Shown here: positions 7,493 to 15,228 of the stretch, one piece after another
How the letters are laid out: every line of letters begins with the position of its first letter
How positions within the stretch are numbered: position 1 is the stretch's first letter
Assembly (NCBI GenBank): GCA_017960065.1
Contig: JAGCZK010000086.1
Span: forward strand, 1-23,573
Length of the DNA stretch: 23,573 bases
Reading direction: 5' to 3'
Source of the DNA: Paludibacteraceae bacterium
Lineage (GTDB): Bacteria; Bacteroidota; Bacteroidia; Bacteroidales; Paludibacteraceae
The notes under the pieces: generated by a model
Told to the model about the DNA's origin: nothing
What the model saw: only the letters and a program-made list of their open reading frames with translations
The model's database searches: none
Position numbers and translations under genes: made by a program

Positions 7493-8111
7493 GCGACCGC
7501 TAATCGCCTTCTTCCCCACGGCGGCAGCCGCTCCACGGCCCGCCACGCCCAGCCCGAGCCAACCGGCCCCCAGCGCTCCGCAACCTGCGGCCGCCAAGCC
7601 CACTCCCCAACCCGTCGCCATGCCGGCCCAGCCCGCCCCCACCCAGGTGGGTGGCAAAAGCCTGTCGTCGATTCGCACGGGCTTGAAACTCAAAGACACG
7701 TTGGGGCTGGGAAAGCAAAGCTTCGTCGCCGCTCCGGCCCAAGCCCCCACCAACAATGCGGAATACACCATGGAGTCTTTTTTGGCCGCATGGGTGTCGT
7801 TCAAGCACCAGATTCCGTCGCTGACACGCATCCACTACCTGTTTTCGAAAACACCGGCCATCAAAGACCACGTCATCCGGCTCGAAGTGCCGGGCAATTT
7901 AGCGGCGCAGGAAATAAAGAACATCGAGCCGCAACTGCTTGACTACCTGCACAAAAACCTGCACAACGACCACATCCGCCTGGAGTTGGCGGTGGACGAA
8001 AGCCTGCCGCAGCGACTGGCTGCCGGCAACAAGGAAAAGCTAAAGGCCATGGCCGGCAAAAACCCTTCCGTCAGCAGTCTGATGTCGGACTGGGAGTTGT
8101 TTTTCGAATAA
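7473..8111 (+). CDS. dnaX: DnaX C-terminal, tau-specific region in +1 frame
   Basis: The frame reading ATC at 7473 is open to TAA 8109-8111 and continues DnaX after domain III. It has no convincing start of its own: the first ATG (7620) falls inside a low-complexity linker. The linker, about 45 residues rich in Pro, Ala, Ser and Gln (for example ATPSPSQPAPSAPQPAAA), is followed by GGKSLSSIRTGLKLKD, a motif like those before the tau tail in Bacteroidota DnaX. A folded domain then runs from ESFLAAWVSFKHQIPSL to SDWELFFE. In tau this part contacts the polymerase and helicase. I read it as the 3' part of one gene and not a separate protein. The joined product would be 579 residues, a usual length for the phylum. 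Whether expression relies on slippage or the split is a sequence error cannot be decided here. Confidence 0.8.
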   Translation: MRRLNRKRPLIAFFPTAAAAPRPATPSPSQPAPSAPQPAAAKPTPQPVAMPAQPAPTQVGGKSLSSIRTGLKLKDTLGLGKQSFVAAPAQAPTNNAEYTMESFLAAWVSFKHQIPSLTRIHYLFSKTPAIKDHVIRLEVPGNLAAQEIKNIEPQLLDYLHKNLHNDHIRLELAVDESLPQRLAAGNKEKLKAMAGKNPSVSSLMSDWELFFE

Positions 8112-8115
8112 AATT

Positions 8116-8817
8116 TCAGAGTTCGTTGATGAGCGCCGCCGTGTGACAAGCGACCAGGGCGGCCGTTTCGACGCGCAACCGGGTTTCGCCCAGCGACACG
8201 GGAACGTAGCCCTTGGCGAGCGCCAGTTCCACCTCTTCTTCGCTAAAGTCGCCTTCGGGTCCGATCATCACCAGCACCGAGGCTGCCTTTCGGATTTCGT
8301 GCGACAGCAGACGCTTGTCGGCCTCGTGGCAATGGGCAATGAATTTCTGGTCGGCCTGTGCCCGACCGACAAATTCCTTAAACGGGCAAGGCTCGTTGAG
8401 CTGGGTCAGGAAGGCCTGTTTCGACTGCTTCATGGCCGAAACGAGGATTTTTTGCAGCCGTTCGTTCTTGAGCACCTTGCGCTCGGAAAAGCGGCAAAAC
8501 ACCGGCGAAATTTCGTCGATGCCGATTTCGGCCGCCTTTTCGACAAACCACTCGAGCCGGTCCATGTTTTTGGTCGGCGCAATGGCGATGTGCAGCCGGT
8601 ACGGGCGAACCGTCGGAGGCGTAAGCGGTTGCAGGCTGTTGAGCACGCAGTGTTTGGGGTGCGCCAACGCAATCGTGGCTTCGAACACGCCTCCCTTGCC
8701 ATCGAGCACAACCACGCTCTCGCCGGCCTCGAGCCGCAAAACGCGCACGGCGTGGGCCGACTCTTCTTCGGGCAGAACCGGATTTTGCCGGATGTCGGGA
8801 GCGTAAAACAGGTGCAT
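8116..8817 (-). CDS. rsmE: 16S rRNA (uracil-1498-N3)-methyltransferase
   Basis: 233 residues, a usual length for RsmE. This SPOUT-class enzyme methylates N3 of U1498 in 16S rRNA using S-adenosylmethionine. The N-terminal PUA-like part has HAVRVLRLEAGESVVVLDGK (21-40). The middle has the family segment KNMDRLEWFVEKAAEIGI (83-100). The SPOUT knot carries MIGPEGDFSEEEVELA (184-199) and SLGETRLRVETAA (208-220), which bind the cofactor. The gene starts three bases after the mtnN stop and ends four bases from the dnaX end, on the opposite strand. It is probably the last gene of the cstA-to-rsmE run. Confidence 0.95.
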   Translation of the reverse strand: MHLFYAPDIRQNPVLPEEESAHAVRVLRLEAGESVVVLDGKGGVFEATIALAHPKHCVLNSLQPLTPPTVRPYRLHIAIAPTKNMDRLEWFVEKAAEIGIDEISPVFCRFSERKVLKNERLQKILVSAMKQSKQAFLTQLNEPCPFKEFVGRAQADQKFIAHCHEADKRLLSHEIRKAASVLVMIGPEGDFSEEEVELALAKGYVPVSLGETRLRVETAALVACHTAALINEL

Positions 8818-8820
8818 GAA

Positions 8821-9513
8821 TCAGATATTGAGAATCAGGTTGCGCAACAGGTCAAAGTTCTTTTGCGGCGCAGAAGTCCAGAAGTCGGCGTACTGTTCGG
8901 CCTGATTATCGACCCAGGGAGTGTCGCTGATAATGCGGAAGCTCACAAAGGGGACGTGCTTGAGGTAGCACACATGGGCCACACTGTTGGACTCCATATC
9001 GACGGCCAGGCCTTGCGGACGCTTGGCCTTGATGGCCTCGAGGGCGGCGTTGTTGGTGATGAACTGGTCGCCGGTGCAGATTTGTCCGAACTTGACGTAA
9101 GGCAGGTCTTTGGAAAATTGCTGCAACGAGGCGGTCAGGCGGCTGTCGGCCGGGATTTCATCAGGGAAGCCCAGCTCTTTGAGGTGGTCGGCCACCTCGC
9201 CGGCATAAAAGTCGTGGTAGCAGGTGGTGCCGCCCACCACAATGTCGGCCACCGACAGGCAGCGGTCGATTCCTCCGGCCACGCCGGTGTTCACGATGCA
9301 GTCGGGAGCGAAATCGTCGATAAGCTCTTTGGCCGATACGGCGGCATTGACCTTGCCGATACCGGTTTTCATCAGACCCACCAGTTTCGGACCTACACGC
9401 CCTACCAGCAAACGCGGGTTGGCCGCCACTTCGTGCGCATCGGTCAGCAGGCCCTGCATCAGGCGGAACTCGCTGTCCATGGCCACCAATATGCCTATTT
9501 TGTTAAATGCCAT
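8821..9513 (-). CDS. mtnN: 5'-methylthioadenosine/S-adenosylhomocysteine nucleosidase
   Basis: 230 residues of the PNP/UDP phosphorylase superfamily. MtnN removes adenine from S-adenosylhomocysteine and methylthioadenosine, relieving product inhibition of methyltransferases. Motifs seen are GILVAMDSEF at 7-16 (Glu15 probably matching the catalytic Glu near the start of known MtnN), VNTGVAGG at 74-81, TGDQFI at 147-152, AVDMESNSVAHVC at 170-182 with the ribose-binding Glu174, and RIISDTPW at 193-200 with the catalytic Asp197. It sits three bases from both neighbours in the M18 peptidase-mtnN-rsmE run. The pairing with an SAM-using methyltransferase makes metabolic sense. Futalosine hydrolase (MqnB) is a related alternative, but the fit to MtnN is better. 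Confidence 0.88.
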   Translation of the reverse strand: MAFNKIGILVAMDSEFRLMQGLLTDAHEVAANPRLLVGRVGPKLVGLMKTGIGKVNAAVSAKELIDDFAPDCIVNTGVAGGIDRCLSVADIVVGGTTCYHDFYAGEVADHLKELGFPDEIPADSRLTASLQQFSKDLPYVKFGQICTGDQFITNNAALEAIKAKRPQGLAVDMESNSVAHVCYLKHVPFVSFRIISDTPWVDNQAEQYADFWTSAPQKNFDLLRNLILNI

Positions 9514-9516
9514 AGC

Positions 9517-10902
9517 TTACAGTTTTAAGAATCGGTCAAACGCCAGATAACTGGCATATACGTCGAGTTTGGAAGTCAGTTCGTAAGGGGCGTGCATCGA
9601 CAGCACCGGCACACCGGCGTCGAGCACTTCCATGCCCAAGTTGGCCAGATAGCCGGCCACCGTGCCGCCGCCACCCAGATCGACCCGGCCCAGTTCGCCG
9701 GTTTGCCAGGGGATGTCGGCTTGGTCGAGGGCATGCTGCACCTCGGCCACAAATTCGGCGTTGGCGTCAGACGCGCCGGATTTGCCGCGCGCCCCGGTGT
9801 ATTTGGTCAGCACCACGCCCCGGTGGATATACGAGGCGTTCATTTTTTCGGAAACCGAAGCGAACGTCGGGTCAAACGCCGCGTTCACATCCGCCGAAAG
9901 GCATTTCGAAGCCAACAGCACCGTCCGTTCGTTGCTGCCGAGAGTTTCGGCGATTTCGGCCACGAAATAACGGAAATAGGCCGATTGCAGGCCGCTGTTG
10001 CCCACACTGCCGATTTCTTCCTTGTCGGTCAGCACCACCGCCACCGTATGGCGCGGCTGCTGTTGGGCGAGCAAGGCCTGCAGGGCCGGATAGGCGCACA
10101 CGCGGTCGTCTTGTCCGTAAGCCCCGATCAGCGCCCGGTCGAGGCCGACGTCCTTGGCCTTGAAGGCCGGTACGATTTCGAGCTCCGACGACAAAAAGTC
10201 GCGCTCGACCATGCCGGTTTTTTCTTGCAGCAACTGGAGCACTTTGGCTTTGACCGGCTGCTTGACAGAATCGTCGTCGGAGGCCAGGGGCAGCGAACCG
10301 ACCACCACGTTGAGCTCCTCGCCCTTGATCAGGTCGGCCGGGCTGCGTTTCATCTGGTCTTGGGCCAAATGCGGCAGCAGGTCGTCGATATAAAAGACCG
10401 GATCGGCCTCGTCTTCGCCCACCGACACCTCCACCTTGCGGCCGTCGGCGAGCATCAGTACTCCGTGCAGGGCCAAGGGGATGGTCGTCCACTGGTACTT
10501 TTTAATGCCCCCGTAATAATGGGTTTTAAGCAGCGCCAGTTCGTTGTCTTCGTACAAAGGGTTGGGTTTGAGGTCGAGGCGCGGCGAGTCGATGTGGGCC
10601 GCCAGCAGGCGGATGCCCTCCGACACCGGTGCCGTTCCGATAACGGCCGCCACCAAGGATTTGTGCCGGTTTTCGAAGTAGATTTTATCGCCGGCCTTCA
10701 ACGCGTCGCCAAACCGAAAAGCACGGAAACCGTGCTTTTCGAGGGCCTGACGGGCGTAATTGGTCGCCTCCCGCTCCGTCTTCGATGCATCCAAAAACTG
10801 TTTGTAACCGTCGGCAAAGGCAAAAGCCCGGTCGATCCATGCCGCATCTTTCAACAAGGCGATGTGTCGGGCCTCGGCCGAAGTGGGAGTCTCTTTTTTC
10901 AT
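9517..10902 (-). CDS. M18 family metallo-aminopeptidase
   Basis: 461 residues from the ATG at 10902. A longer frame from 11019 is rejected because it would overlap the upstream gene almost entirely and its added sequence looks non-coding. M18 enzymes are cytosolic di-zinc exopeptidases that usually remove N-terminal Asp or Glu. Likely metal and catalytic residues are in LLAAHIDSPRLDLK (His103, Asp105), AYGQDDRV (Asp265/266), LTDKEEIGSVG (Glu295/296), SADVNAAFDP (Asp338) and SMHAPYELTS (His437). The glycine cluster VDLGGGGTVA at 407-416 is also family-typical. The gene starts two bases after the T9SS cargo gene and ends three bases before mtnN, so it is in an operon. Substrate preference is inferred from the family only. 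Confidence 0.9.
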   Translation of the reverse strand: MKKETPTSAEARHIALLKDAAWIDRAFAFADGYKQFLDASKTEREATNYARQALEKHGFRAFRFGDALKAGDKIYFENRHKSLVAAVIGTAPVSEGIRLLAAHIDSPRLDLKPNPLYEDNELALLKTHYYGGIKKYQWTTIPLALHGVLMLADGRKVEVSVGEDEADPVFYIDDLLPHLAQDQMKRSPADLIKGEELNVVVGSLPLASDDDSVKQPVKAKVLQLLQEKTGMVERDFLSSELEIVPAFKAKDVGLDRALIGAYGQDDRVCAYPALQALLAQQQPRHTVAVVLTDKEEIGSVGNSGLQSAYFRYFVAEIAETLGSNERTVLLASKCLSADVNAAFDPTFASVSEKMNASYIHRGVVLTKYTGARGKSGASDANAEFVAEVQHALDQADIPWQTGELGRVDLGGGGTVAGYLANLGMEVLDAGVPVLSMHAPYELTSKLDVYASYLAFDRFLKL

Positions 10903-10904
10903 GC

Positions 10905-11387
10905 TTATTTCTTTACAAAGTGCAATGCGGTCGAGCCGGCACGGATAATGTACTGTCCGGGGGTCAGGTTCGACACATTGAGTTGGGTGCCGCCCTCTTC
11001 GGCGGCAGTGCGCAGGCACAGGCGGCCGGTCAGGTCATACACCAGAATTTCGGTACCGGCGTCGGGACCTTTCAGGGTCAGCAGTTGTTGAACCGGGTTG
11101 GGGAACAGGAAATACTGCAGGTCGCTGCCCAAAAATTCGGCCACTTCGGTCGGAGTGGCATCGGCAAAAATCACCGTCTTGACGTCGGTTTTGTCGGCGG
11201 TTCCGTTTTTGAACTGCACCCGCATCGAGCTTTCGTTGTTGTTTTGGTCAAAGGTGATCCGTTGCACCGTTGCCAAACTGTAAATCACTTCTTCCTTGTC
11301 AGAAGTCACGGTCTTGATACAAGACTCTGCGTACATCATGGAAACCATTCCAATCAGTGCTGCGAAAATTAAACCAAATCTTTTCAT
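10905..11387 (-). CDS. Small secreted protein with T9SS type A sorting domain
   Basis: 160 residues. The N-terminus MKRFGLIFAALIGMVSMMYA is a clear Sec signal peptide with likely cleavage after about residue 20. The mature N-terminal part has two similar short elements, ATVQRITFD and VKTVIFADAT, as in small Bacteroidota surface proteins with I-x-F repeats. From about residue 89 comes a type IX secretion C-terminal domain: YFLFPNPVQQLLTLKG, ILVYDLTGRLCLR, LNVSNLTPGQYIIRAG and a basic end FVKK. The protein should cross the outer membrane through T9SS, and the sorting domain is then normally removed. That would leave only about 65-70 residues of passenger. It lies between cstA (21 bases) and the M18 peptidase (2 bases), an odd place for a secreted protein. 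Function unknown. Confidence 0.85.
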   Translation of the reverse strand: MKRFGLIFAALIGMVSMMYAESCIKTVTSDKEEVIYSLATVQRITFDQNNNESSMRVQFKNGTADKTDVKTVIFADATPTEVAEFLGSDLQYFLFPNPVQQLLTLKGPDAGTEILVYDLTGRLCLRTAAEEGGTQLNVSNLTPGQYIIRAGSTALHFVKK

Positions 11388-11408
11388 AGTGTAAAAAATT
11401 ATAAGTGT

Positions 11409-12830
11409 TTAGGGATTATACAACCGTTTGTGCCGCATGAGCCAATAGAACTGGGCCGTGAAGGCGAATGACACCAGCAGGCTGATGCCCACCGACAGGC
11501 CGTAGGGCAGATGGAAACCTTCGGGGGCATACAGGATATAGGTGCCGCAAACCGAGGTCATGAAGATGGCCGGCAGCAAGGTCATCACATGCCACCATCC
11601 CTTGTGGTGCCACATATAGACCGACATCGTCCAGAGCGTCAGCACGGCCAGCGACTGGTTGGCGCAGGCAAAGTAGCGCCAGATGACATTGAAACCGTCC
11701 TTATCGTGCAGGCTGTAGGCCAAAAAGGCCAAGGTCAGCAAAAACAGCGGAACCGAAACCAGCAACCGCTTGCTAATGCGCACCTGGCTGATGTGCAGCA
11801 TGTCGGCGATGATCAGGCGCGCCGAGCGCAAAGCGGTGTCGCCCGAGGTAATCGGTGCGGCCACCACGCCCAAAACCGCCAGCACGCCGCCAAAGGTGCC
11901 GAGCCAGTCGGAGGTGATGGTTTTGACCACCACCGCGGCATTCGACTCATCGTAACCGTGCTCTCCAAAAAAGTAAATGGCTGCGGCCGCCCAAATCAGG
12001 GCCACCACCCCTTCGGTGACCATAGCGCCGTAAAAAATCCACCGGCCCTGGCGTTCGCTGGTCATGCAACGTGCCATCAGGGGCGACTGCGTGGCGTGAA
12101 AACCGCTAATGGCTCCACAGGCGATGCTGATAAACATCATCGGGAAAATCTCCAGCCCTGCCGGATGCGTGTTCCGGACACCTTCGTACACCTCGGGCAG
12201 TTGCGGATGACGCACATACAGCATCACCAGCACGCCGGCGGCCATAAAGAGGAGCGCCACGGCAAACAGCGGGTAAATGCGTCCGATAATTTTATCGACC
12301 GGCAGCATCGTGGCCACCATGTAATAAATAAAGATGACGACAATCCAGAACATGGTCGTCATGTAGTCGGGGGTCATTTCCGACAAAAGGCCGGCCGGCC
12401 CCGAGACGAAGACTGCCGCCGTCAGCAGGAGCAGAATGGCCGTGAAGATACGCGAAAACTGACGGAACGGTTCTCCAAGATATTTGCCGTGCAGTTCGGG
12501 CAAATTGCAACCTTCGTTGCGCATCGACAGCATACCCGAAAAATAATCGTGCATCGCGCCGCCGAATATGCAGCCGAAGACAATCCAGAAATACGAGGCG
12601 AGGCCGAACTTGGCGCCCATAATGGCTCCGAAAATCGGGCCGAGGCCCGCAATGTTCAGAAATTGGATCATGAAGATACGCCAGGGCTTCATGGGGACGT
12701 AGTCCACCCCATCGTTGAGGGCCGTGGCGGGCGTTGTCCGGTTATCGGGAGCGAAAACCCGCTCCACCAACCGTCCGTAGCAAAAATAACCGACGACCAA
12801 CAGGCACAAGGCAATGGTAAAACTGATCAT
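11409..12830 (-). CDS. cstA: CstA family carbon starvation / pyruvate-peptide transporter
   Basis: 473 residues and about 12-13 hydrophobic segments in the inner membrane. Family motifs are strong: FLNIAGLGPIFGAIMGAKFG at 57-76, GGAMHDYFSGMLSMRNEG at 90-107, SGFHATQSPLMARCM in the middle, and APITSGDTALRSARLIIAD later. CstA and BtsT import pyruvate or peptides, mainly when carbon is short. This protein is shorter than the roughly 700-residue enterobacterial members and lacks their C-terminal extension, as seen in other Bacteroidota copies. The ATG at 12830 is used because an alternative TTG at 12854 falls in the -7 box. Divergent from oadGAB across 272 bases. It probably leads the minus-strand run down to rsmE. 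Substrate is inferred from the family. Confidence 0.92.
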   Translation of the reverse strand: MISFTIALCLLVVGYFCYGRLVERVFAPDNRTTPATALNDGVDYVPMKPWRIFMIQFLNIAGLGPIFGAIMGAKFGLASYFWIVFGCIFGGAMHDYFSGMLSMRNEGCNLPELHGKYLGEPFRQFSRIFTAILLLLTAAVFVSGPAGLLSEMTPDYMTTMFWIVVIFIYYMVATMLPVDKIIGRIYPLFAVALLFMAAGVLVMLYVRHPQLPEVYEGVRNTHPAGLEIFPMMFISIACGAISGFHATQSPLMARCMTSERQGRWIFYGAMVTEGVVALIWAAAAIYFFGEHGYDESNAAVVVKTITSDWLGTFGGVLAVLGVVAAPITSGDTALRSARLIIADMLHISQVRISKRLLVSVPLFLLTLAFLAYSLHDKDGFNVIWRYFACANQSLAVLTLWTMSVYMWHHKGWWHVMTLLPAIFMTSVCGTYILYAPEGFHLPYGLSVGISLLVSFAFTAQFYWLMRHKRLYNP

Positions 12831-12851
12831 AGAATCTGTTAAAAGACCTTG

Positions 12852-12859
12852 CAAATATA
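12852..12859 (-). promoter_or_regulatory. Promoter -7 box for cstA
   Basis: On the minus strand this reads TATATTTG, matching TAnnTTTG, 21 bases upstream of the cstA ATG. No clear TTTG at -33. Confidence 0.5.
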
Positions 12860-12970
12860 CATTATTTTCTCTGAAAACACATTCTTTTGGTTTGTTTTTT
12901 TTCGGTGCCGTCCGAATGCGATTTCAAAACAAAGGGGGGCGTTTCGGCAAAAACTGTTAGATAAAACAAT

Positions 12971-12980
12971 TTTGTACAAA
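12971..12980. promoter_or_regulatory. Palindrome TTTGTACAAA between cstA and oadG
   Basis: A perfect 10-base inverted repeat roughly in the middle of the 272-base cstA/oadG divergent region, in AT-rich surroundings. It could be a regulator site, but it is short and AT-rich, so chance is possible. The rest of the spacer holds the two promoter boxes and a leader of about 70 bases for oadG. I see no RNA gene in it. Confidence 0.25.
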
Positions 12981-13021
12981 TTATACTGCGATTTTTTATT
13001 TTATTTTCTCGAAAAAACTTT

Positions 13022-13029
13022 TAACTTTG
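13022..13029 (+). promoter_or_regulatory. Promoter -7 box for oadGAB
   Basis: TAACTTTG, matching TAnnTTTG, with a T-rich stretch (TTTT at 12999-13002) at the -33 distance. It leaves a leader of about 70 bases before the oadG ATG at 13103, longer than for the other genes here. Confidence 0.5.
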
Positions 13030-13102
13030 CAACGGTTTTTTTTGCATAAAAATAGCACAAAAGACGCTCAAACAGGATAAAAATACAGAAAATATACAAT
13101 TT

Positions 13103-13351
13103 ATGAACTATCCTTCTCCCATTTCCCTGATGCTGATCGGTCTGGCAACCGTATTTTGCGTATTGCTGCTGGTCATTCTTTTCGGCAATCTGCTGATCTG
13201 GTGCGTCAACAAGTTCTTCCCCGAAGAAGTCAAGCAAGTCAAAGCGGCCAACGGCGGCGCCGTGGATCCGAATGTGCGCCAGGCCATCGAAATCGCCGTC
13301 CGTCAACTCAGCGGAGGTAAAAAAGGAGTACAATCCATTGAAAAATTATAA
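13103..13351 (+). CDS. oadG: Oxaloacetate decarboxylase gamma subunit
   Basis: 82 residues: a single N-terminal membrane helix (about 8-33, SLMLIGLATVFCVLLLVILFGNLLIW), given here by its ends SLMLIG and LLIW, then a hydrophilic tail. This is the PF04277-type gamma chain, which anchors and assembles the biotin-bearing alpha subunit on the membrane beta subunit. The C-terminal tail DPNVRQAIEIAVRQLSGG resembles Bacteroidota members. First gene of the operon, 19 bases before oadA. The small size and the context make the call good although the sequence itself is poorly conserved. Confidence 0.85.
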   Translation: MNYPSPISLMLIGLATVFCVLLLVILFGNLLIWCVNKFFPEEVKQVKAANGGAVDPNVRQAIEIAVRQLSGGKKGVQSIEKL

Positions 13352-13370
13352 TACCTAAACATAACCCGTC

Positions 13371-15224
13371 ATGGCAAAAAAGAAAGAAGTCAAATTCAGT
13401 CTCGTTTTTCGTGACATGTGGCAATCGGCCGGCAAATACGTGCCGCGCGTTGACCAACTTGTCAAAGTAGCTCCCTCCATTGTAAAAATGGGATGCTTCG
13501 CACGCGTCGAAACCAACGGCGGTGGATTTGAACAAGTCAACCTCCTGTTTGGAGAAAACCCCAACAAAGCAGTTCGCGAGTGGACCAAACCCTTCCACGA
13601 AGCCGGCATTCAGACCCACATGCTCGACCGCGGCCTCAACGGCCTGCGCATGAGCCCGGTTCCGGCCGACGTGCGCAAACTGTTCTACAAAGTGAAGAAA
13701 GCGCAGGGCACCGATATCGCCCGCACCTTCTGCGGTTTGAACGACACCCGCAACATCATCCCCTCGATCGGCTATGCGCACGAAGGCGGCATGATTTCGC
13801 AATGCAGCCTCTGCATCACTTTTTCGCCGCTGCACACAGTGGACTACTACACCAAGATGGCCTTCGAACTGATTGAGGCCGGCGCCGACGAAATCTGTCT
13901 GAAAGACATGGCCGGTATCGGCCGTCCCGCTTCGCTGGGTGCCATCGTCGCCAACATCAAGGCCAAATATCCCGATATCCCGGTACAATACCACAGCCAC
14001 GCAGGCCCGGGCTTCAGCATGGCTTCGATTTTGGAAGTCTGCAAAGCCGGTTGCGACTATGTGGACGTAGGCATGGAACCGCTTTCGTGGGGTACGGGTC
14101 ACGCCGACGTGCTGGCCGTGCAAGCCATGCTCAAGGACGCCGGTTTCAGCGTTCCCGAAATCAACATGGAAGCCTACATGGACGTGCGTTCGCAGATTTT
14201 CGGCATGATGGAAGATTTCTTGGGCTGCTACATTCCGCCCCGCAACCGTCTGATGAACTCGCTGCTCATCGCTCCGGGACTTCCGGGCGGCATGATGGGC
14301 AGTCTGATGACCGACCTCGAAACCAACCTCGAAAGCATCAACAAATACAAGGCCAAAAACGGCCAGCAGCCGATGACGCAAGACCAACTGCTCATCAAGC
14401 TGTTCAACGAAGTGTCGTACGTATGGCCGAAGATGGGCTACCCCTGTCTGGTAACGCCTTTCAGCCAATATGTCAAGAACATGGCGCTCATGAACGTCAT
14501 GCAGATGGAAAAAGGCAAGGAGCGCTGGAGCATGATTGCCGACGACATTTGGGACATGATGCTGGGCAGAGCGGGCAAATTGCCGGGTGAACTCGACAAA
14601 GAACTGATTGCCAAGGCCGAAGCCGAAGGCCGCCAGTTCCACAACGAGGATCCGCAAAGCAACTACCCCGACGCGCTCGACGAATTCCGCAAGGAAATGA
14701 AAGAAAACAACTGGGACTTCGGTCAGGACGACGAAGAACTCTTCGAACTGGCCATGCACCCGCAACAATACCGCGCCTACAAATCGGGCAAGGCGAAGGC
14801 CGACTTCGAGGCCGACCTGGCCAAACGCAAGGCCGAAAGAGGCTGCCGCCACGGTGTGGCCCTGCCCCAGACCCTGCAAGTCGAAGTCAACGGGCAATCA
14901 TACAAGGTCACTTTGGGTGAGGCCGGCAGTGCACTGCCCGCAGCCACCGCTACCGCCGCTCCCGCACAACTGGCCGCCGGATCGGGCGAAGGCCAGGACC
15001 TGACCAGCCCGCTCGAAGGCAAATTCTACCTGGTGAAAAACTCGGGCGACACCGCCGTTAAGGTGGGCGACACCGTGAAAAAAGGCCAGACGGTTTGCTA
15101 CATCGAAGCCATGAAGACCTTCAACGCCATTGCCGCCGAATGCGACGGTGTCGTAACCGCCATTTGCTTCAACAGCGGCGACAGCGTAGCCGAAGACGAC
15201 GTGATTATGAAGATTAAAGCCTGA
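13371..15224 (+). CDS. oadA: Oxaloacetate decarboxylase alpha subunit (carboxyltransferase plus biotin carrier)
   Basis: 617 residues. The N-terminal carboxyltransferase barrel moves CO2 from oxaloacetate to biotin. It shows RDMWQSAGKY (Asp15 the likely metal ligand), FARVETNGGGF, ICLKDMAGIG with the active-site Lys178, and YHSHAG with metal-binding His208 and His210. A PYC/OADA helical domain follows, then a charged Ala/Pro-rich hinge around 515-535, and a C-terminal biotinyl domain with YIEAMKTFN, whose Lys582 carries the biotin. The motif is MKT and not the common MKM. With oadG before it and oadB 4 bases after, this is the Na+-pumping decarboxylase, which makes pyruvate. Methylmalonyl-CoA decarboxylase is unlikely because its carboxyltransferase belongs to a different family. 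Pyruvate carboxylase subunit B is the closest alternative, argued against by the neighbours. Confidence 0.93.
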   Translation: MAKKKEVKFSLVFRDMWQSAGKYVPRVDQLVKVAPSIVKMGCFARVETNGGGFEQVNLLFGENPNKAVREWTKPFHEAGIQTHMLDRGLNGLRMSPVPADVRKLFYKVKKAQGTDIARTFCGLNDTRNIIPSIGYAHEGGMISQCSLCITFSPLHTVDYYTKMAFELIEAGADEICLKDMAGIGRPASLGAIVANIKAKYPDIPVQYHSHAGPGFSMASILEVCKAGCDYVDVGMEPLSWGTGHADVLAVQAMLKDAGFSVPEINMEAYMDVRSQIFGMMEDFLGCYIPPRNRLMNSLLIAPGLPGGMMGSLMTDLETNLESINKYKAKNGQQPMTQDQLLIKLFNEVSYVWPKMGYPCLVTPFSQYVKNMALMNVMQMEKGKERWSMIADDIWDMMLGRAGKLPGELDKELIAKAEAEGRQFHNEDPQSNYPDALDEFRKEMKENNWDFGQDDEELFELAMHPQQYRAYKSGKAKADFEADLAKRKAERGCRHGVALPQTLQVEVNGQSYKVTLGEAGSALPAATATAAPAQLAAGSGEGQDLTSPLEGKFYLVKNSGDTAVKVGDTVKKGQTVCYIEAMKTFNAIAAECDGVVTAICFNSGDSVAEDDVIMKIKA

Positions 15225-15228
15225 TGCC

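Noticed and set aside
7620..8111. A separate gene starting at the ATG 7620 after dnaX
   Set aside because: The frame is already open from the A-run at 7473 and the domain is the DnaX tau tail, so this ATG is internal to a linker.
9592..11091. Plus-strand frame of 499 codons opposite the M18 peptidase
   Set aside because: Antisense shadow; the peptidase with all metal ligands is on the minus strand.
12830..12854. Earlier TTG start for cstA adding eight residues
   Set aside because: The TTG is within the -7 box TATATTTG, so it would be upstream of the transcript start.
12860..13100. tRNA, riboswitch or small RNA in the cstA/oadG spacer
   Set aside because: No cloverleaf, no known riboswitch core and no clear terminator; only AT-rich sequence and promoter boxes.
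13308..14897. Minus-strand frame of 529 codons opposite oadA
   Set aside because: Antisense shadow of oadA; low-complexity His/Val/Glu-rich composition.
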